DNA of 64,000 nt from Nageia nagi (lineage: Eukaryota; Pinophyta), in NCBI GenBank assembly GCA_050084985.1, contig JBITNC010000001.1, positions 173,414,001 to 173,478,000 on the forward strand, in the 5' to 3' direction. The notes beneath the pieces were generated by a model. That model was not told where the DNA came from and made no database searches. It saw nothing but the letters and a program-made list of their open reading frames with translations. The position numbers were made by a program, and so were the translations under genes. This document shows, in pieces, positions 1-11,990 of this stretch; within the stretch, counting starts at the first letter, position 1, and the number at the start of each line of letters is the position of its first letter.

Positions 1-1330
1 GCCAAAGGAGAAACAATAGGTTTGATAAATCCTTTAGCCAATAGATCTTCAATTTGATGTTTAATTTCTTCATTTTGAGTCATTGAATTGTAGTACAATG
101 ATGCCTTAGGAAGAGAAACACTTGGAAATAAATCAATTGTGTAGTTGATTGATTGATCTAGAGGAAGTGTTGATTGTGTCTCAAAAACATTTGCTTAAGA
201 TTTTAGAAACTTATTAATTTTTACATTTGGAGTGGATAGTGTAATGTTTGTCTTGGATTGTGAAGAATGTGGTCTAATGAAGATAAGAGCTAATTCAATT
301 GCATTATTTGTTTCCTTACAAGCCTACTTTCATGTGAGGACCGTATTTGTTTGCTTAATGGGAGAAGAAGTGCAAATGTGTGTATCCATGGAGAAGAACC
401 ACTATCCTTCTACTCAAGTTAATACAAATGAGGATAAGGTTGTACAGGTACCTTCAGTTTGTCAACAATGGACCTCACAATTAGATTCTCCTACGAGCCA
501 TTATCAATGATACAATCTAGAGAATAGTCATGTGTGAGATGTGTGATAGTGACAAACAAATTGCCATTATCTTCTGTAGTAGGATGATGATGCATCAAGG
601 TAAGTTTGTTAAAGTGTCCACACAATTCATCATATGATTTATCTTCTCTTGTGGTCTCCATGAGGGCATCTTGTGCTCCTTCATAGGTCGATTTTACAAA
701 CAAAATCGTCTTTTTCAATTTAAAATATTTGGACTTCTTGTGCGCTTTCTTCTTACAATAGTGACAAAGCTTACTATTTTTGGCTGAGGAAGAAGAAGAC
801 CCATGAGATTGTCCAATCGAAGAAGATTGTGAATGTTTGGAAATAGAAGTGCACTTACCTGAAGAAGTTGCAAGACAAGGAGGTGCTTTGGAAGTAAGGT
901 ACTTATCCTCGACCAACTAAACATGATTGTAATCTATTGCAAGAGTATTCAACTCTAGGAACTTTAACTCACTAAAAATATGGCCCACCAAGCTGCTTTT
1001 GAACTTGAGAATAAGCTCAGTTTTTTGATCTAAGTGACCCTACAATATTCACAAACATTTAAATTGAGCAATATAATCCTGAACTAATTGATTAAAACCT
1101 TGACGATGTTGAAGCCACTTAATACTAAGGTCTTGCAAGTGATGGGAGGGATAGAAAGTTTTGCCCAATACATCAACAAAATTGCTCTGAGGAAATGGAG
1201 GATTGAGGTTGACTTGTCAAAGCTGGAATTCTAGGCTTAGAAGAAGAAGAATGTTCGAGAACCACCATTTCTGCGACTCTCAAAAGCTTTAACTTGGCAT
1301 AAGCCACTTTGTTGGTCTCAAGGGTTTGAT
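1..1330 (-). pseudogene. Ty3/gypsy gag-protease-RT remnant, cut by window edge
   Basis: Read on the minus strand, this is a decayed LTR-retrotransposon polyprotein. Positions about 1230-930 translate to a gag-like stretch (FYPSHHLQDLSIKWLQ, then VQDYIAQFKCL). About 770-720 holds a degenerate CCHC zinc knuckle (CHYCKKKAHKKSKYF, with the last Cys lost). About 505-491 holds the aspartic protease signature as IIDNGS. Positions about 165-1 match the start of a gypsy reverse transcriptase (IKHQIEDLLAKGFIKP). The order gag, knuckle, protease, RT is the Ty3/gypsy order. Stops and frameshifts break it, and the rest of pol lies outside the window. The family call is firm; the lineage is not resolved. 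Confidence 0.75.
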
Positions 1331-4116
1331 TGAACATGAACTATGTTTTCATGTCCATTACCTAGTTTGCAAGCACTTTGGTATTTCAAACATCATTATA
1401 GATCGACACTTCACATTTGGTGCATCATGTTTGGCGGCCAAGTCAGCAACAACATCAGAAAGTTCAATTACCTTCTTGACAAGGCTTGTGTGTAGTCACC
1501 ATCGTATTCAATTTAACAGATACTCCAAATTCCAAAACTCAAATCCTCTATAAAATATTACAATTTTAAAAAATTGCAATACTAAAATAAGTTAATATTT
1601 AATTTATAAACTTATTATGGCTGATTTTTAGCTGAATTAACCTGATAAAACTCAAAGCAAAGTATAGCATGCAACCAGCAATCCAATGGTTTTGACGGCA
1701 CACCAATCCGAGACCAGATAAACAAGTTTTAGCCCAAAGTGTGATAGGTATTTAAAAAGGCAAAATAGATACGTTTTGATACCTTTGATTTTTAAATGCT
1801 AATAGGTATTTTTCTCAGCAATGAGTGCAAACCAAGAAGAGATGAGTTTCAGCAGCCATGAAAATGTGATGAATAATTCTTCAGCAGTTGGCACCTTTTA
1901 TGGGATACTGAATTGCGCTACTGGAATTCCATGCTCTCTGTTCCTGAACTTTGCTCTACTGGAGAAAGTGGAGTGCGCTTAGCCAAGGCACTGTGCGTAT
2001 GTGTTGACAGAGTCAAAACAACTTCATGTTAGAATGATGATGTTGGCCTGTAGGAGAAAGGGGCGTTGTGTGCATATGGTGGAGATTTTTCTCCCAAAGC
2101 TGTGTGTGCGTACTTAGCTAGAAAATGATCAGCGTTGTTGCTAGGAGTACATGCGCCAGAAACACACATGCCAGAAGGAAGTGGACTGACAAAACAACCT
2201 TGTATTCATTGTGGCGAAGTCGATGCAGTAGGGTGTTTGTATTGTGCAGCCGAAGGTTGAGTGCTGGCAAAAGGAAAACAAAACATTACAGCTGAAAACC
2301 CTTGGATTGGGCACTAGTTGAGGCTGGAAGAAATTTGTTGTTGGCATGCCTCAATGCATTTGCAGTTGGACGGAAAACAACTGCAGGTCGAGGCAATAAA
2401 ACAGGGAGTTTGTTTGCAGTTGTGCTAACATCTAATTTAGGTTTTGGCAACTCCTCCTCTTGGAATGGTTAGCAAAAACCACAGCAGAAACTACAACAAT
2501 GGGAATAAGAGCATGGTGCATTGGACAGACTAATATTGTACTGTCATCATCAGACAGGAAGAATGGCATTTGTCAATGCCATACATGCTTCTAAACCAGA
2601 CAAATGGCTGAAGAAAGCTTATACAACCCAAACCAGAGAATTGGAAATGCAACTCTATTCCTCAGATTGGAACCATTTCTTTCATACCAGTGATGTAGAA
2701 TCCAAAATCTGATTGCTGGGACAAAAAATTTACAAGCGTAAGTAACCCAAGAGAACAACTCAAAAATCGAAACCTGAGATAACAAACCTAACAGTCCTGA
2801 GCTAACAACTTGAGCAGAGATAAAAAACTAACAATAAGACAAGAATATCAATCCTCATCAGAATTGTAATTCTGGATATACTTCTTATGTGTGATAATTT
2901 TTTTTTTTTCTTTTTTAATATTTATATAGCATGCCAAGTTTTAGGGCTTCAAGGTGGGGCAGTCTTTTAGATGCCTTTGCTCCGACTGCATTAATATGCA
3001 ATATGTTAAATAAATTATTATAAAAGGGCATAATTATTTCAAAATTAAATAGGCACAATCTTATACTCAACAGTAAACTATATACAAATAGATAATTCAT
3101 TTTATGGCATTAGAGCCACTTGGATCAGCTTTAACTTTTTACAAAATCGCATCAGAGACAAATGGATCCTAAAACCAGAATGAATACGTGGAGTGCAATT
3201 TCCTACACACTGCAGCTCCCAAAGACGGATCTTTCCATTCGATGTAGCAGCACACTTGAATCTTGTGATGCTGTTAGAGAAGAAGCTAGAAAACTAAGGG
3301 TACTTGTTTCCAGCTAACTCTGTGCAAGACAAATTACTGTATTATGGTCTAAACTTATAAGGAAAGAGAAATTGTGTGCCAGTTGCATACAAGAATTACT
3401 TTTTATCAGGGCCTATGCAATTTGTAGAAATGAAATATGAAGATGGAATCATTGTGCATTATAAATTTATATGTATTTGTTAGCCATTAGACATATAGGG
3501 CAAGAATTTGAGGAATAACATTCGAGAGAGATAGAGCTGGAACACATGGTTTGCTTTTTCCGCCATCTCTTATTGGTTTGAGTTCATTGGTCTTCTTGGA
3601 TTTCATGTGTGGAAGGTGCAAGATGTCATCATTGACAGAAGCAGCTGTTGGGGTTGTGGTTTTCAAGAATATGAATGAATGACGGTGATGGTGAGGTACG
3701 TGTCTTCTGATTGAGGCCATTAAGAGCTGGCATTAACATATTCAGAATGCTGTAAAAGTAAGCATTGTCATGTTTATGCTAATCAAAGGAAAATTGCATA
3801 TTGAATTCTTTGCGAGAAATGACTGTTATTTATAATGGTTTTAATGATTGGTACCATTTTTATGATGACTCAAAATACGAGTTATGTACTTGATAGACCT
3901 GGGTTTTGTATAACGTGTTTCTAAATGCATAATTATTAACAATTGATTATACAACCGAATTTTTAAAGAATTTTAATCTTCTCTTTATGGATAACAACAA
4001 TATTATATATTCAGGGTCAAGGAACTGATTAATTGCAATCTCATATTGATGGATCAGATCATTTTGTGATGTGTATGGGGGAGTTTCTCCTTGTTATCAG
4101 AAAGAAGAGTTGCATA
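1331..4116. other. No gene recognised
   Basis: AT-rich DNA with no coding stretch that resembles a known family. It contains a poly-T tract near 2898-2915. A 77-codon minus-strand reading frame at 3487-3720 begins MASIRRHVPHHHRH; it has no recognisable domain or signal peptide and is not called. Part of the left end may be leader or LTR of the gypsy remnant, but no LTR border is visible. Confidence 0.5.
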
Positions 4117-4134
4117 CATAGTAGTAAATCTCGG
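4117..4134 (-). repeat. hAT 3' terminal inverted repeat (left border)
   Basis: CATAGTAGTAAATCTCGG on the plus strand. It is identical to the reverse complement of 11987-12004. It marks the left limit of palindrome homology. Confidence 0.85.
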
Positions 4135-4220
4135 ACTCGGCTCGGACTCGCCGAGGCCCACTCGGACTCGAGACTCGGGACTCGGCAAAAAAATCGGCCA
4201 GACTCGGCAAAAACTCGGCA
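4131..4220. repeat. ACTCG subterminal repeats, left 3' end
   Basis: Clustered ACTCG/CGAGT motifs (for example ACTCGGCTCGGACTCGCC) directly inside the terminal repeat. Repeated subterminal motifs are transposase-binding sites in hAT elements such as Ac; binding here is inferred. The same array is mirrored at about 11901-11990. Confidence 0.6.
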
Positions 4221-4520
4221 AAAGAAAAAATAAAAAAAATATGTATTTTTTCACTGAAAACATAAGTTTTTTCAATTGCATATTACTTATTATTGTTATT
4301 AGTGTCTTCTAGAAGCCTACTTACTCAACATCAACATTATACAATTTACAATATACACAATTACGAATAAGAAAAAACGAATAGGAAGGGGCATATGTTT
4401 ATATTCATCAAAATGTTAAAACTTCAAAGTTCACAATACAAAATGTGCCTATGGGGCTAAGATGGCTACAAAATACAAAAGCACACAATCTAATATCTAA
4501 TTCTATGATGGCTGAAAACT

Positions 4521-7271
4521 TCAATTTTTTGTCATCCTTTTCCCCTTTGCCCTAGCATAAGATACAAGTTCCTTTTGTGCCTGAGCTACGGAACTAGATG
4601 GCACTTCCCCTTCTTGTACCCTTTGCTCTTCTTGCCCCTTTGCTGCCAACTCCTCAGCTAGAATTTCAAGATCATCAAAGACAATGTTAGGAATATTAGG
4701 ATGTTGTAAAGGTTGATCCTCATCATCTGAAGACTCATCCACATCCCCTGAAGGCTGACCCTGATCCTGTAAAGGCTGATCCTGATCCTGTAAAGGCTGA
4801 TCGTCTACGATCCATTCACTGGATGGATCAATGGCATCAAGCTCAATGGCCTCATAATCTATACCTGCAATGTTTGCATAAAGTTCAATATCAATTTCTT
4901 AAATTTGTTTTCCAACTTAAAAGAGTTGTATATTTTATGAAATTGTAGATAATGGCCTCATAATCTAGATTCTATACCTGCAACTTTTTTATGGTGGAGG
5001 AGTAGATTGTAGTGAACAAACACAAGATCATTTAATTTTTCTTGTGTTAACCTGTTTCTCCTTTTGGAGTGAATGTGCTCAAAGATACTCCAATTACGCT
5101 CACAACCAGAAGCACTGCATGGTTGGGATAATACACGGATTGCAAAATTTTGTAGGTTGGGTGTAAATGACCCAAAATCCTCCCACCATAAGTCTGAAAA
5201 AATCCAATAAAAATAGATTTAATACACCACAAGTTCACATGTAAAAATTGAAACTAAGATTAAAAGATTAAAGTTTAATGTTTAATATTTAAATAACTTA
5301 CGTGGTAGCAAAGTATCAACTGCTTTGGCACATTCAGGGGAACTGAAAAGGATGCCGGTGGCACTTTTATATGCTTGCATCTCAGTTTGTATTGCTGAGC
5401 GAATGTTTGGATCAGCCACCAAACGGTCAATAGCAATCCTTAATCCTGACATCACCTCATAATCCTTACATTTTTTTCCAAACCAAAATTTGGGATTAAA
5501 ATAGTAAGCTGCTGCATGAAGAGAGCTATGAAGTTGGAATGTCCAACGACGATCAATGAGATCCCAAAGGGGTTGGTATTTGGCCTTATCGATGTTATAA
5601 TGTTTAGCAATAGCTTGTTTGGCCCTTTCCATGGCCTCAAACACATAACCCATAGGTGGTTTGTCTCCATCAACAAGACGAAGAACTGTCACCAAAGGCT
5701 CTACTATCTGGAAAAAAAAATATTTAAATTCAATATAAAGTTTAAAACTTTAAAGTTAAACAAAAAAATAAAATTAAAAGTTTAATCTTGTAAATTGTAC
5801 CTTGATGGCCTCCTCCATGGCCATCCAGAAGGGCTCCTCAAATAAGATGTCATAGACACTCTTCCATTCGGTGGTGCCTTTGAACCTAGCTCCAGCTTCC
5901 GTGAGCCACTCATCACCAACAAACATCTTCTTCATTGCCCCCTAGATATCAAATTTATGATTGAAGTTAGTTAATCTAATCACAAATCAAAAATTAAAAA
6001 TAAATAACAATTATCATGTGTATGATTATGTTACGATGAAGTTATCAACCTGTGCCTGGAAGAGACTCTGCAAAGTAATAAAAGTTGTGGCAAATCGTGT
6101 AATCCCAGGCCGTGCTATCTCCCTGCCATTAGTGTATTGCCTCATAAGATGCAACACCATGAATGATTGTAAACATATTTGACCACATGCTTTGCCTTCT
6201 CAACAATCGTGGCCAGCCAAGGTAATTTGCCAATGTCCTCCAGTAGCAAATCAAGACAATGGGCTGCACATGGGGTCCATACAAGTGTTTGGTATTTGCC
6301 CTCCAAAATCCTTCCTGCTCTCTTATAAGCTGAAGCATTATCCGTGATGATCTGGACAACATTTTCAGCTCCAACCTCATCCACTATGCTACCCAACAAG
6401 GCTGCAAGACGTACTCCATTCTTCACAATGCCAGATGCATCTACTGATCTCAAGAATACAATGCCTTCACATGAGGCAACCAAGAAATTGATCAATGTTC
6501 TACCCCTACCATCTTCCCAACCATCTGACATAATCGTGCACCCTGATGTGTGCCAACTCTCACGTTGCTTATGAAGCAACGTTTGAATGTCCTGCACAGC
6601 CTCGTCAAGGAGAGGACCCCTCAAATCATAATATGTGGGTGCCTTAAATCCTTGACCGCATGCTGCAATAGCCTCTACCATGCCCCGCCAATATGGAGAC
6701 CTAGCCACATTGAATGGGATGTCTGAAAAAACCAAAATGCAGCTATCGCCTTCCTGGCTTGCTTGTGTCTCTCCTCGTTCCATGCAGTCATACCATGCAA
6801 TGTGGGTTGTGACCCTGGACTGGAACGTGAAGCAAAAAAAGATCCGGGTTTTGCAATTGAGGCAATGCTAGAGCTATTGCCACCACTACCACTAGCAACT
6901 CCTCTGCTAGGAAATGGTGATGGCGTATATGTGCTACCTGTCTCTCCAAGGGGGTTTGCCATGGCCACATCATGTTTCCTTTTCAATTCCTTCTTCTCTT
7001 TATAACCAATGAGAGATGCATTGCACTCTTGCTGAACCTCTAGGGGAACTGTAGGGCATGGCTTAACTTCTTTCCCTACTATCCTGGCTAAGTGATACTT
7101 GAGGCGGTTTATGCCTCCACTCATATCAAAATTACAAAAGAGGCATATCACACCTCCTTTGTGTTTTGATTTTCCAGGATTCACATATTTCCATGCAGCA
7201 TCTTTCTTCCCTGGAGGTAATGTTGTGGGTATTGTTGGCTGCTCATGAGGTAGACTAGCCTCACTAGCCAT
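4521..7271 (-). pseudogene. hAT transposase, left copy, broken by two frameshifts
   Basis: Mirror image of the right-arm transposase. Expected exons on the minus strand are 7271-6050, 5941-5801, 5707-5302, 5193-4978 and 4864-4521, all with conserved splice sites. Exon 1 is broken twice by single-base losses: an A-run of 6 instead of 7 at 6726-6731, which shifts frame just before the DUF659 core, and a missing base at about 6156-6158 after the CxxH motif. The other exons read as in the right copy. Both losses are in short homopolymers, so sequencing error is an alternative to real mutation. Confidence 0.87.
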
Positions 7272-7889
7272 GATCCTGCAGCTGCACAAGAAAAATAAAA
7301 AATAATAAGATACAAAAATTAAATTTAAATAGAAAAAATAAAAATATAAGCACATGCCACAAGCTAAAAAAAATGGCTTAAATCACAAATAAAAAATGGT
7401 ACTTAAAATTTTTGGCACCCGTCCAAGTATTAAATTTAGTCCCTTTACGGGGTTCCAAGGGGCAGCGCCCCTGGCGTGCCACCCCCGTCACGAGACGGGG
7501 CTTCAAATTTTTTCGAAAGGGTACAAACGGGCGTTCGGGAAGAGATCTGGGCTAAAAATTACACTATTCCAATTCGTTTGTATCTTACCCCTAAACCCCC
7601 TATTTTTACCTCGCGCAAATTAATTCCCTAAGTGTAATTTCCAAAGTTAAACTACTAATAATATTCGGCGAAAAAAAGAATATAGAAGGTAGAGAAATAA
7701 AATTACTTACCTCAAAATTTAGCACGGATAAAATTCGGTTGGTCTAGTTGCAAAATGCTTCTCTCCCTCTCTTTCGCCCTTCTTCTAACAACTGCACCGC
7801 CAAAATGACCAAAAAAGACTAGAAAAAGTAATAAAAGGCAGAAACTGGGCACTTTTTCTCAAACTGGGCACTTTTTCTCTTGCTGGTCG

Positions 7890-8235
7890 TGTCAGACGAG
7901 TTTTGGCGAGTCCGCGGCTAGAAACTCGCGAGTCTCGCCGGGACTCGGGACTCGCCAAGACTCGCCAAAACTCGCCGAGTCCGGCGAGTCCGAGCTGCCA
8001 AGACTCGGCCAGACAGACTCGGACTCGGGACTTGCGAGTTTTGGCAACCATAGTAGCAAAACTCGCCGGGAATCGCCAAAACTCGCGAGTCCCGAGTCCG
8101 AGTCTGTCTGGCCGAGTCTTGGCAGCTCGGACTCGCCGGACTCGGCGAGTTTTGGCGAGTCTTGGCGAGTCCCGAGTCCCGGCGAGACTCGCGAGTTTCT
8201 AGCCGCGGACTCGCCAAAACTCGTCTGACACGACC
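7890..8235. repeat. ACTCG subterminal repeats, both 5' ends at palindrome centre
   Basis: About 345 bases of GC-rich, CpG-rich ACTCG/CGAGT repeats spanning the symmetry axis. Both strands are open here for about 100 codons, but this is translation of a simple repeat. It combines two transposase-binding regions back to back and would form a very stable hairpin. Confidence 0.65.
8049..8066 (+). repeat. hAT 5' terminal inverted repeat (only one at the centre)
   Basis: CATAGTAGCAAAACTCGC, matching the 3' terminal repeat at 15 of 18 positions. It lies in the unpaired spacer, so it belongs to the right copy; no second mirrored copy is present. Confidence 0.75.
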
Positions 8236-8299
8236 AGCAAGAGAAAAAGTGCCCAGTTTGAGAAAAAGTGCCCAGTTTCTGCCTTTTATTACTTTTTCT

Positions 8300-8847
8300 A
8301 GTCTTTTTTGGTCATTTTGGCGGTGCAGTTGTTAGAAGAAGGGCGAAAGAGAGGGAGAGAAGCATTTTGCAACTAGACCAACCGAATTTTATCCGTGCTA
8401 AATTTTGAGGTAAGTAATTTTATTTCTCTACCTTCTATATTCTTTTTTTCGCCGAATATTATTAGTAGTTTAACTTTGGAAATTACACTTAGGGAATTAA
8501 TTTGCGCGAGGTAAAAATAGGGGTTTAGGGGTAAGATACAAACGAATTGGAATAGTGTAATTTTTAGCCCAGATCTCTTCCCGAACGCCCGTTTGTACCC
8601 TTTCGAAAAAATTTGAAGCCCCGTCTCGTGACGGGGGTGGCACGCCAGGGGCGCTGCCCCTTGGAACCCCGTAAAGGGACTAAATTTAATACTTGGACGG
8701 GTGCCAAAAATTTTAAGTACCATTTTTTATTTGTGATTTAAGCCATTTTTTTTAGCTTGTGGCATGTGCTTATATTTTTATTTTTTCTATTTAAATTTAA
8801 TTTTTGTATCTTATTATTTTTTATTTTTCTTGTGCAGCTGCAGGATC
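8300..8847 (+). promoter_or_regulatory. hAT leader with 5' UTR intron (right copy)
   Basis: Between the GC-rich subterminal repeats and the ATG lies a probable leader exon ending at 8409, a strong donor (GAG then GTAAGT at 8410) and an acceptor at 8831-8837 (TGTGCAG). This makes a leader intron of about 428 bases just before the start codon. The mirrored leader is at about 7272-7820 on the minus strand. The two transposase promoters therefore face away from each other from the palindrome centre. Transcription start is not determined. Confidence 0.5.
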
Positions 8848-11600
8848 ATGGCTAGTGAGGCTAGTCTACCTCATGAGCAGCCAACAATACCCACAACATT
8901 ACCTCCAGGGAAGAAAGATGCTGCATGGAAATATGTGAATCCTGGAAAATCAAAACACAAAGGAGGTGTGATATGCCTCTTTTGTAATTTTGATATGAGT
9001 GGAGGCATAAACCGCCTCAAGTATCACTTAGCCAGGATAGTAGGGAAAGAAGTTAAGCCATGCCCTACAGTTCCCCTAGAGGTTCAGCAAGAGTGCAATG
9101 CATCTCTCATTGGTTATAAAGAGAAGAAGGAATTGAAAAGGAAACATGATGTGGCCATGGCAAACCCCCTTGGAGAGACAGGTAGCACATATACGCCATC
9201 ACCATTTCCTAGCAGAGGAGTTGCTAGTGGTAGTGGTGGCAATAGCTCTAGCATTGCCTCAATTGCAAAACCCGGATCTTTTTTTGCTTCACGTTCCAGT
9301 CCAGGGTCACAACCCACATTGCATGGTATGACTGCATGGAACGAGGAGAGACACAAGCAAGCCAGGAAGGCGATAGCTGCATTTTGGTTTTTTTCAGACA
9401 TCCCATTCAATGTGGCTAGGTCTCCATATTGGCGGGGCATGGTAGAGGCTATTGCAGCATGCGGTCAAGGATTTAAGGCACCCACATATTATGATTTGAG
9501 GGGTCCTCTCCTTGACGAGGCTGTGCAGGACATTCAAACGTTGCTTCATAAGCAACGTGAGAGTTGGCACACATCAGGGTGCACGATTATGTCAGATGGT
9601 TGGGAAGATGGTAGGGGTAGAACATTGATCAATTTCTTGGTTGCCTCATGTGAAGGCATTGTATTCTTGAGATCAGTAGATGCATCTGGCATTGTGAAGA
9701 ATGGAGTACGTCTTGCAGCCTTGTTGGGTAGCATAGTGGATGAGGTTGGAGCTGAAAATGTTGTCCAGATCATCACGGATAATGCTTCAGCTTATAAGAG
9801 AGCAGGAAGGATTTTGGAGGGCAAATACCAAACACTTGTATGGACCCCATGTGCAGCCCATTGTCTTGATTTGCTACTGGAGGACATTGGCAAATTACCT
9901 TGGCTGGCCACGATTGTTGAGAAGGCAAAGCATGTGGTCAAATATGTTTACAATCATTCATGGGTGTTGCATCTTATGAGGCAATACACTAGTGGCAGGG
10001 AGATAGCACGGCCTGGGATTACACGATTTGCCACAACTTTTATTACTTTGCAGAGTCTCTTCCAGGCACAGGTTGATAACTTCATCGTAACATAATCATA
10101 CACATGATAATTGTTATTTATTTTTAATTTTTGATTTGTGATTAGATTAACTAACTTCAATCATAAATTTGATATCTAGGGGGCAATGAAGAAGATGTTT
10201 GTTGGTGATGAGTGGCTCACGGAAGCTGGAGCTAGGTTCAAAGGCACCACCGAATGGAAGAGTGTCTATGACATCTTATTTGAGGAGCCCTTCTGGATGG
10301 CCATGGAGGAGGCCATCAAGGTACAATTTACAAGATTAAACTTTTAATTTTATTTTTTTGTTTAACTTTAAAGTTTTAAACTTTATATTGAATTTAAATA
10401 TTTTTTTTTCCAGATAGTAGAGCCTTTGGTGACAGTTCTTCGTCTTGTTGATGGAGACAAACCACCTATGGGTTATGTGTTTGAGGCCATGGAAAGGGCC
10501 AAACAAGCTATTGCTAAACATTATAACATCGATAAGGCCAAATACCAACCCCTTTGGGATCTCATTGATCGTCGTTGGACATTCCAACTTCATAGCTCTC
10601 TTCATGCAGCAGCTTACTATTTTAATCCCAAATTTTGGTTTGGAAAAAAATGTAAGGATTATGAGGTGATGTCAGGATTAAGGATTGCTATTGACCGTTT
10701 GGTGGCTGATCCAAACATTCGCTCAGCAATACAAACTGAGATGCAAGCATATAAAAGTGCCACCGGCATCCTTTTCAGTTCCCCTGAATGTGCCAAAGCA
10801 GTTGATACTTTGCTACCACGTAAGTTATTTAAATATTAAACATTAAACTTTAATCTTTTAATCTTAGTTTCAATTTTTACATGTGAACTTGTGGTGTATT
10901 AAATCTATTTTTATTGGATTTTTTCAGACTTATGGTGGGAGGATTTTGGGTCATTTACACCCAACCTACAAAATTTTGCAATCCGTGTATTATCCCAACC
11001 ATGCAGTGCTTCTGGTTGTGAGCGTAATTGGAGTATCTTTGAGCACATTCACTCCAAAAGGAGAAACAGGTTAACACAAGAAAAATTAAATGATCTTGTG
11101 TTTGTTCACTACAATCTACTCCTCCACCATAAAAAAGTTGCAGGTATAGAATCTAGATTATGAGGCCATTATCTACAATTTCATAAAATATACAACTCTT
11201 TTAAGTTGGAAAACAAATTTAAGAAATTGATATTGAACTTTATGCAAACATTGCAGGTATAGATTATGAGGCCATTGAGCTTGATGCCATTGATCCATCC
11301 AGTGAATGGATCGTAGACGATCAGCCTTTACAGGATCAGGATCAGCCTTTACAGGATCAGGGTCAGCCTTCAGGGGATGTGGATGAGTCTTCAGATGATG
11401 AGGATCAACCTTTACAACATCCTAATATTCCTAACATTGTCTTTGATGATCTTGAAATTCTAGCTGAGGAGTTGGCAGCAAAGGGGCAAGAAGAGCAAAG
11501 GGTACAAGAAGGGGAAGTGCCATCTAGTTCCGTAGCTCAGGCACAAAAGGAACTTGTATCTTATGCTAGGGCAAAGGGGAAAAGGATGACAAAAAATTGA
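8848..11600 (+). CDS. hAT transposase (BED finger, DUF659, hAT dimerisation), intact
   Basis: Cut-and-paste transposase. Inferred exons are 8848-10071, 10180-10320, 10414-10819, 10928-11143 and 11257-11600; all four introns are GT..AG and the joined frame is 777 codons with a terminal stop. The start is the first ATG after a leader acceptor (TGTGCAG, 8831-8837) and begins MASEAS. Residues about 20-72 form a BED zinc finger (C43, C46, H60, probably C72). Residues about 105-160 are Ser/Gly-rich linker. Residues about 215-370 match DUF659/RNase H-like core, with candidate catalytic D250 (SDGWEDGR), D311 (ITDNAS) and a CxxH at C335-H338. Exon 4 carries the hAT dimerisation block (WWEDFG, then GCERNWSIF) with candidate third acidic residue E622. 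The tail is acidic, with short Gln/Asp repeats. The exon joins are predicted and untested by RNA. Confidence 0.88.
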
Positions 11601-11900
11601 AGTTTTCAGCCATCATAGAATTAGATATTAGATTGTGTGCTTTTGTATTTTGTAGCCATCTTAGCCCCATAGGCACATTTTGTATTGTGAACTTTGAAGT
11701 TTTAACATTTTGATGAATATAAACATATGCCCCTTCCTATTCGTTTTTTCTTATTCGTAATTGTGTATATTGTAAATTGTATAATGTTGATGTTGAGTAA
11801 GTAGGCTTCTAGAAGACACTAATAACAATAATAAGTAATATGCAATTGAAAAAACTTATGTTTTCAGTGAAAAAATACATATTTTTTTTATTTTTTCTTT

Positions 11901-11990
11901 TGCCGAGTTTTTGCCGAGTCTGGCCGATTTTTTTGCCGAGTCCCGAGTCTCGAGTCCGAGTGGGCCTCGGCGAGTCCGAGCCGAGTCCGA
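11901..11990. repeat. ACTCG subterminal repeats, right 3' end
   Basis: Mirror of 4131-4220, with TTGCCGAGT and CGAGTCC units next to the right terminal repeat. Confidence 0.6.

Larger units (their letters stand above)
4117..8045 (-). mobile_element. hAT transposon, left copy (5' end truncated)
   Basis: Minus-strand copy of the same element as 8049-12004. Its 3' terminus is intact at 4117-4134. At the centre it lacks the first 26 bases present in the right copy (8049-8074), including the recognisable terminal repeat. An alternative reading starts it at CTATGGTTGCC on the minus strand (8053 downward), overlapping the right copy terminus. The 8 bases outside the left border (4109-4116, GTTGCATA) do not recur at the other border, so no target-site duplication is visible. 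Confidence 0.88.

Noticed and set aside
3487-3720. 77-codon minus-strand frame as a secreted peptide gene
   Set aside because: No convincing signal peptide or known peptide motif; length is within chance for this DNA.
7785-8217. Reading frames of 88-100 codons on both strands at the palindrome centre
   Set aside because: They translate the ACTCG/CGAGT simple repeat and mirror each other through the axis; their composition is Arg/Ser/Leu repeat without domains.
8373-8723. 116-codon minus-strand frame in the hAT leader
   Set aside because: Overlaps the inferred leader exon and its intron on the opposite strand; it is disrupted in the mirrored copy by a single C and shows no domain.
9114-9440. 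108-codon minus-strand frame inside hAT exon 1
   Set aside because: Antisense shadow of the transposase; it has no family resemblance and is mirrored in the left arm.
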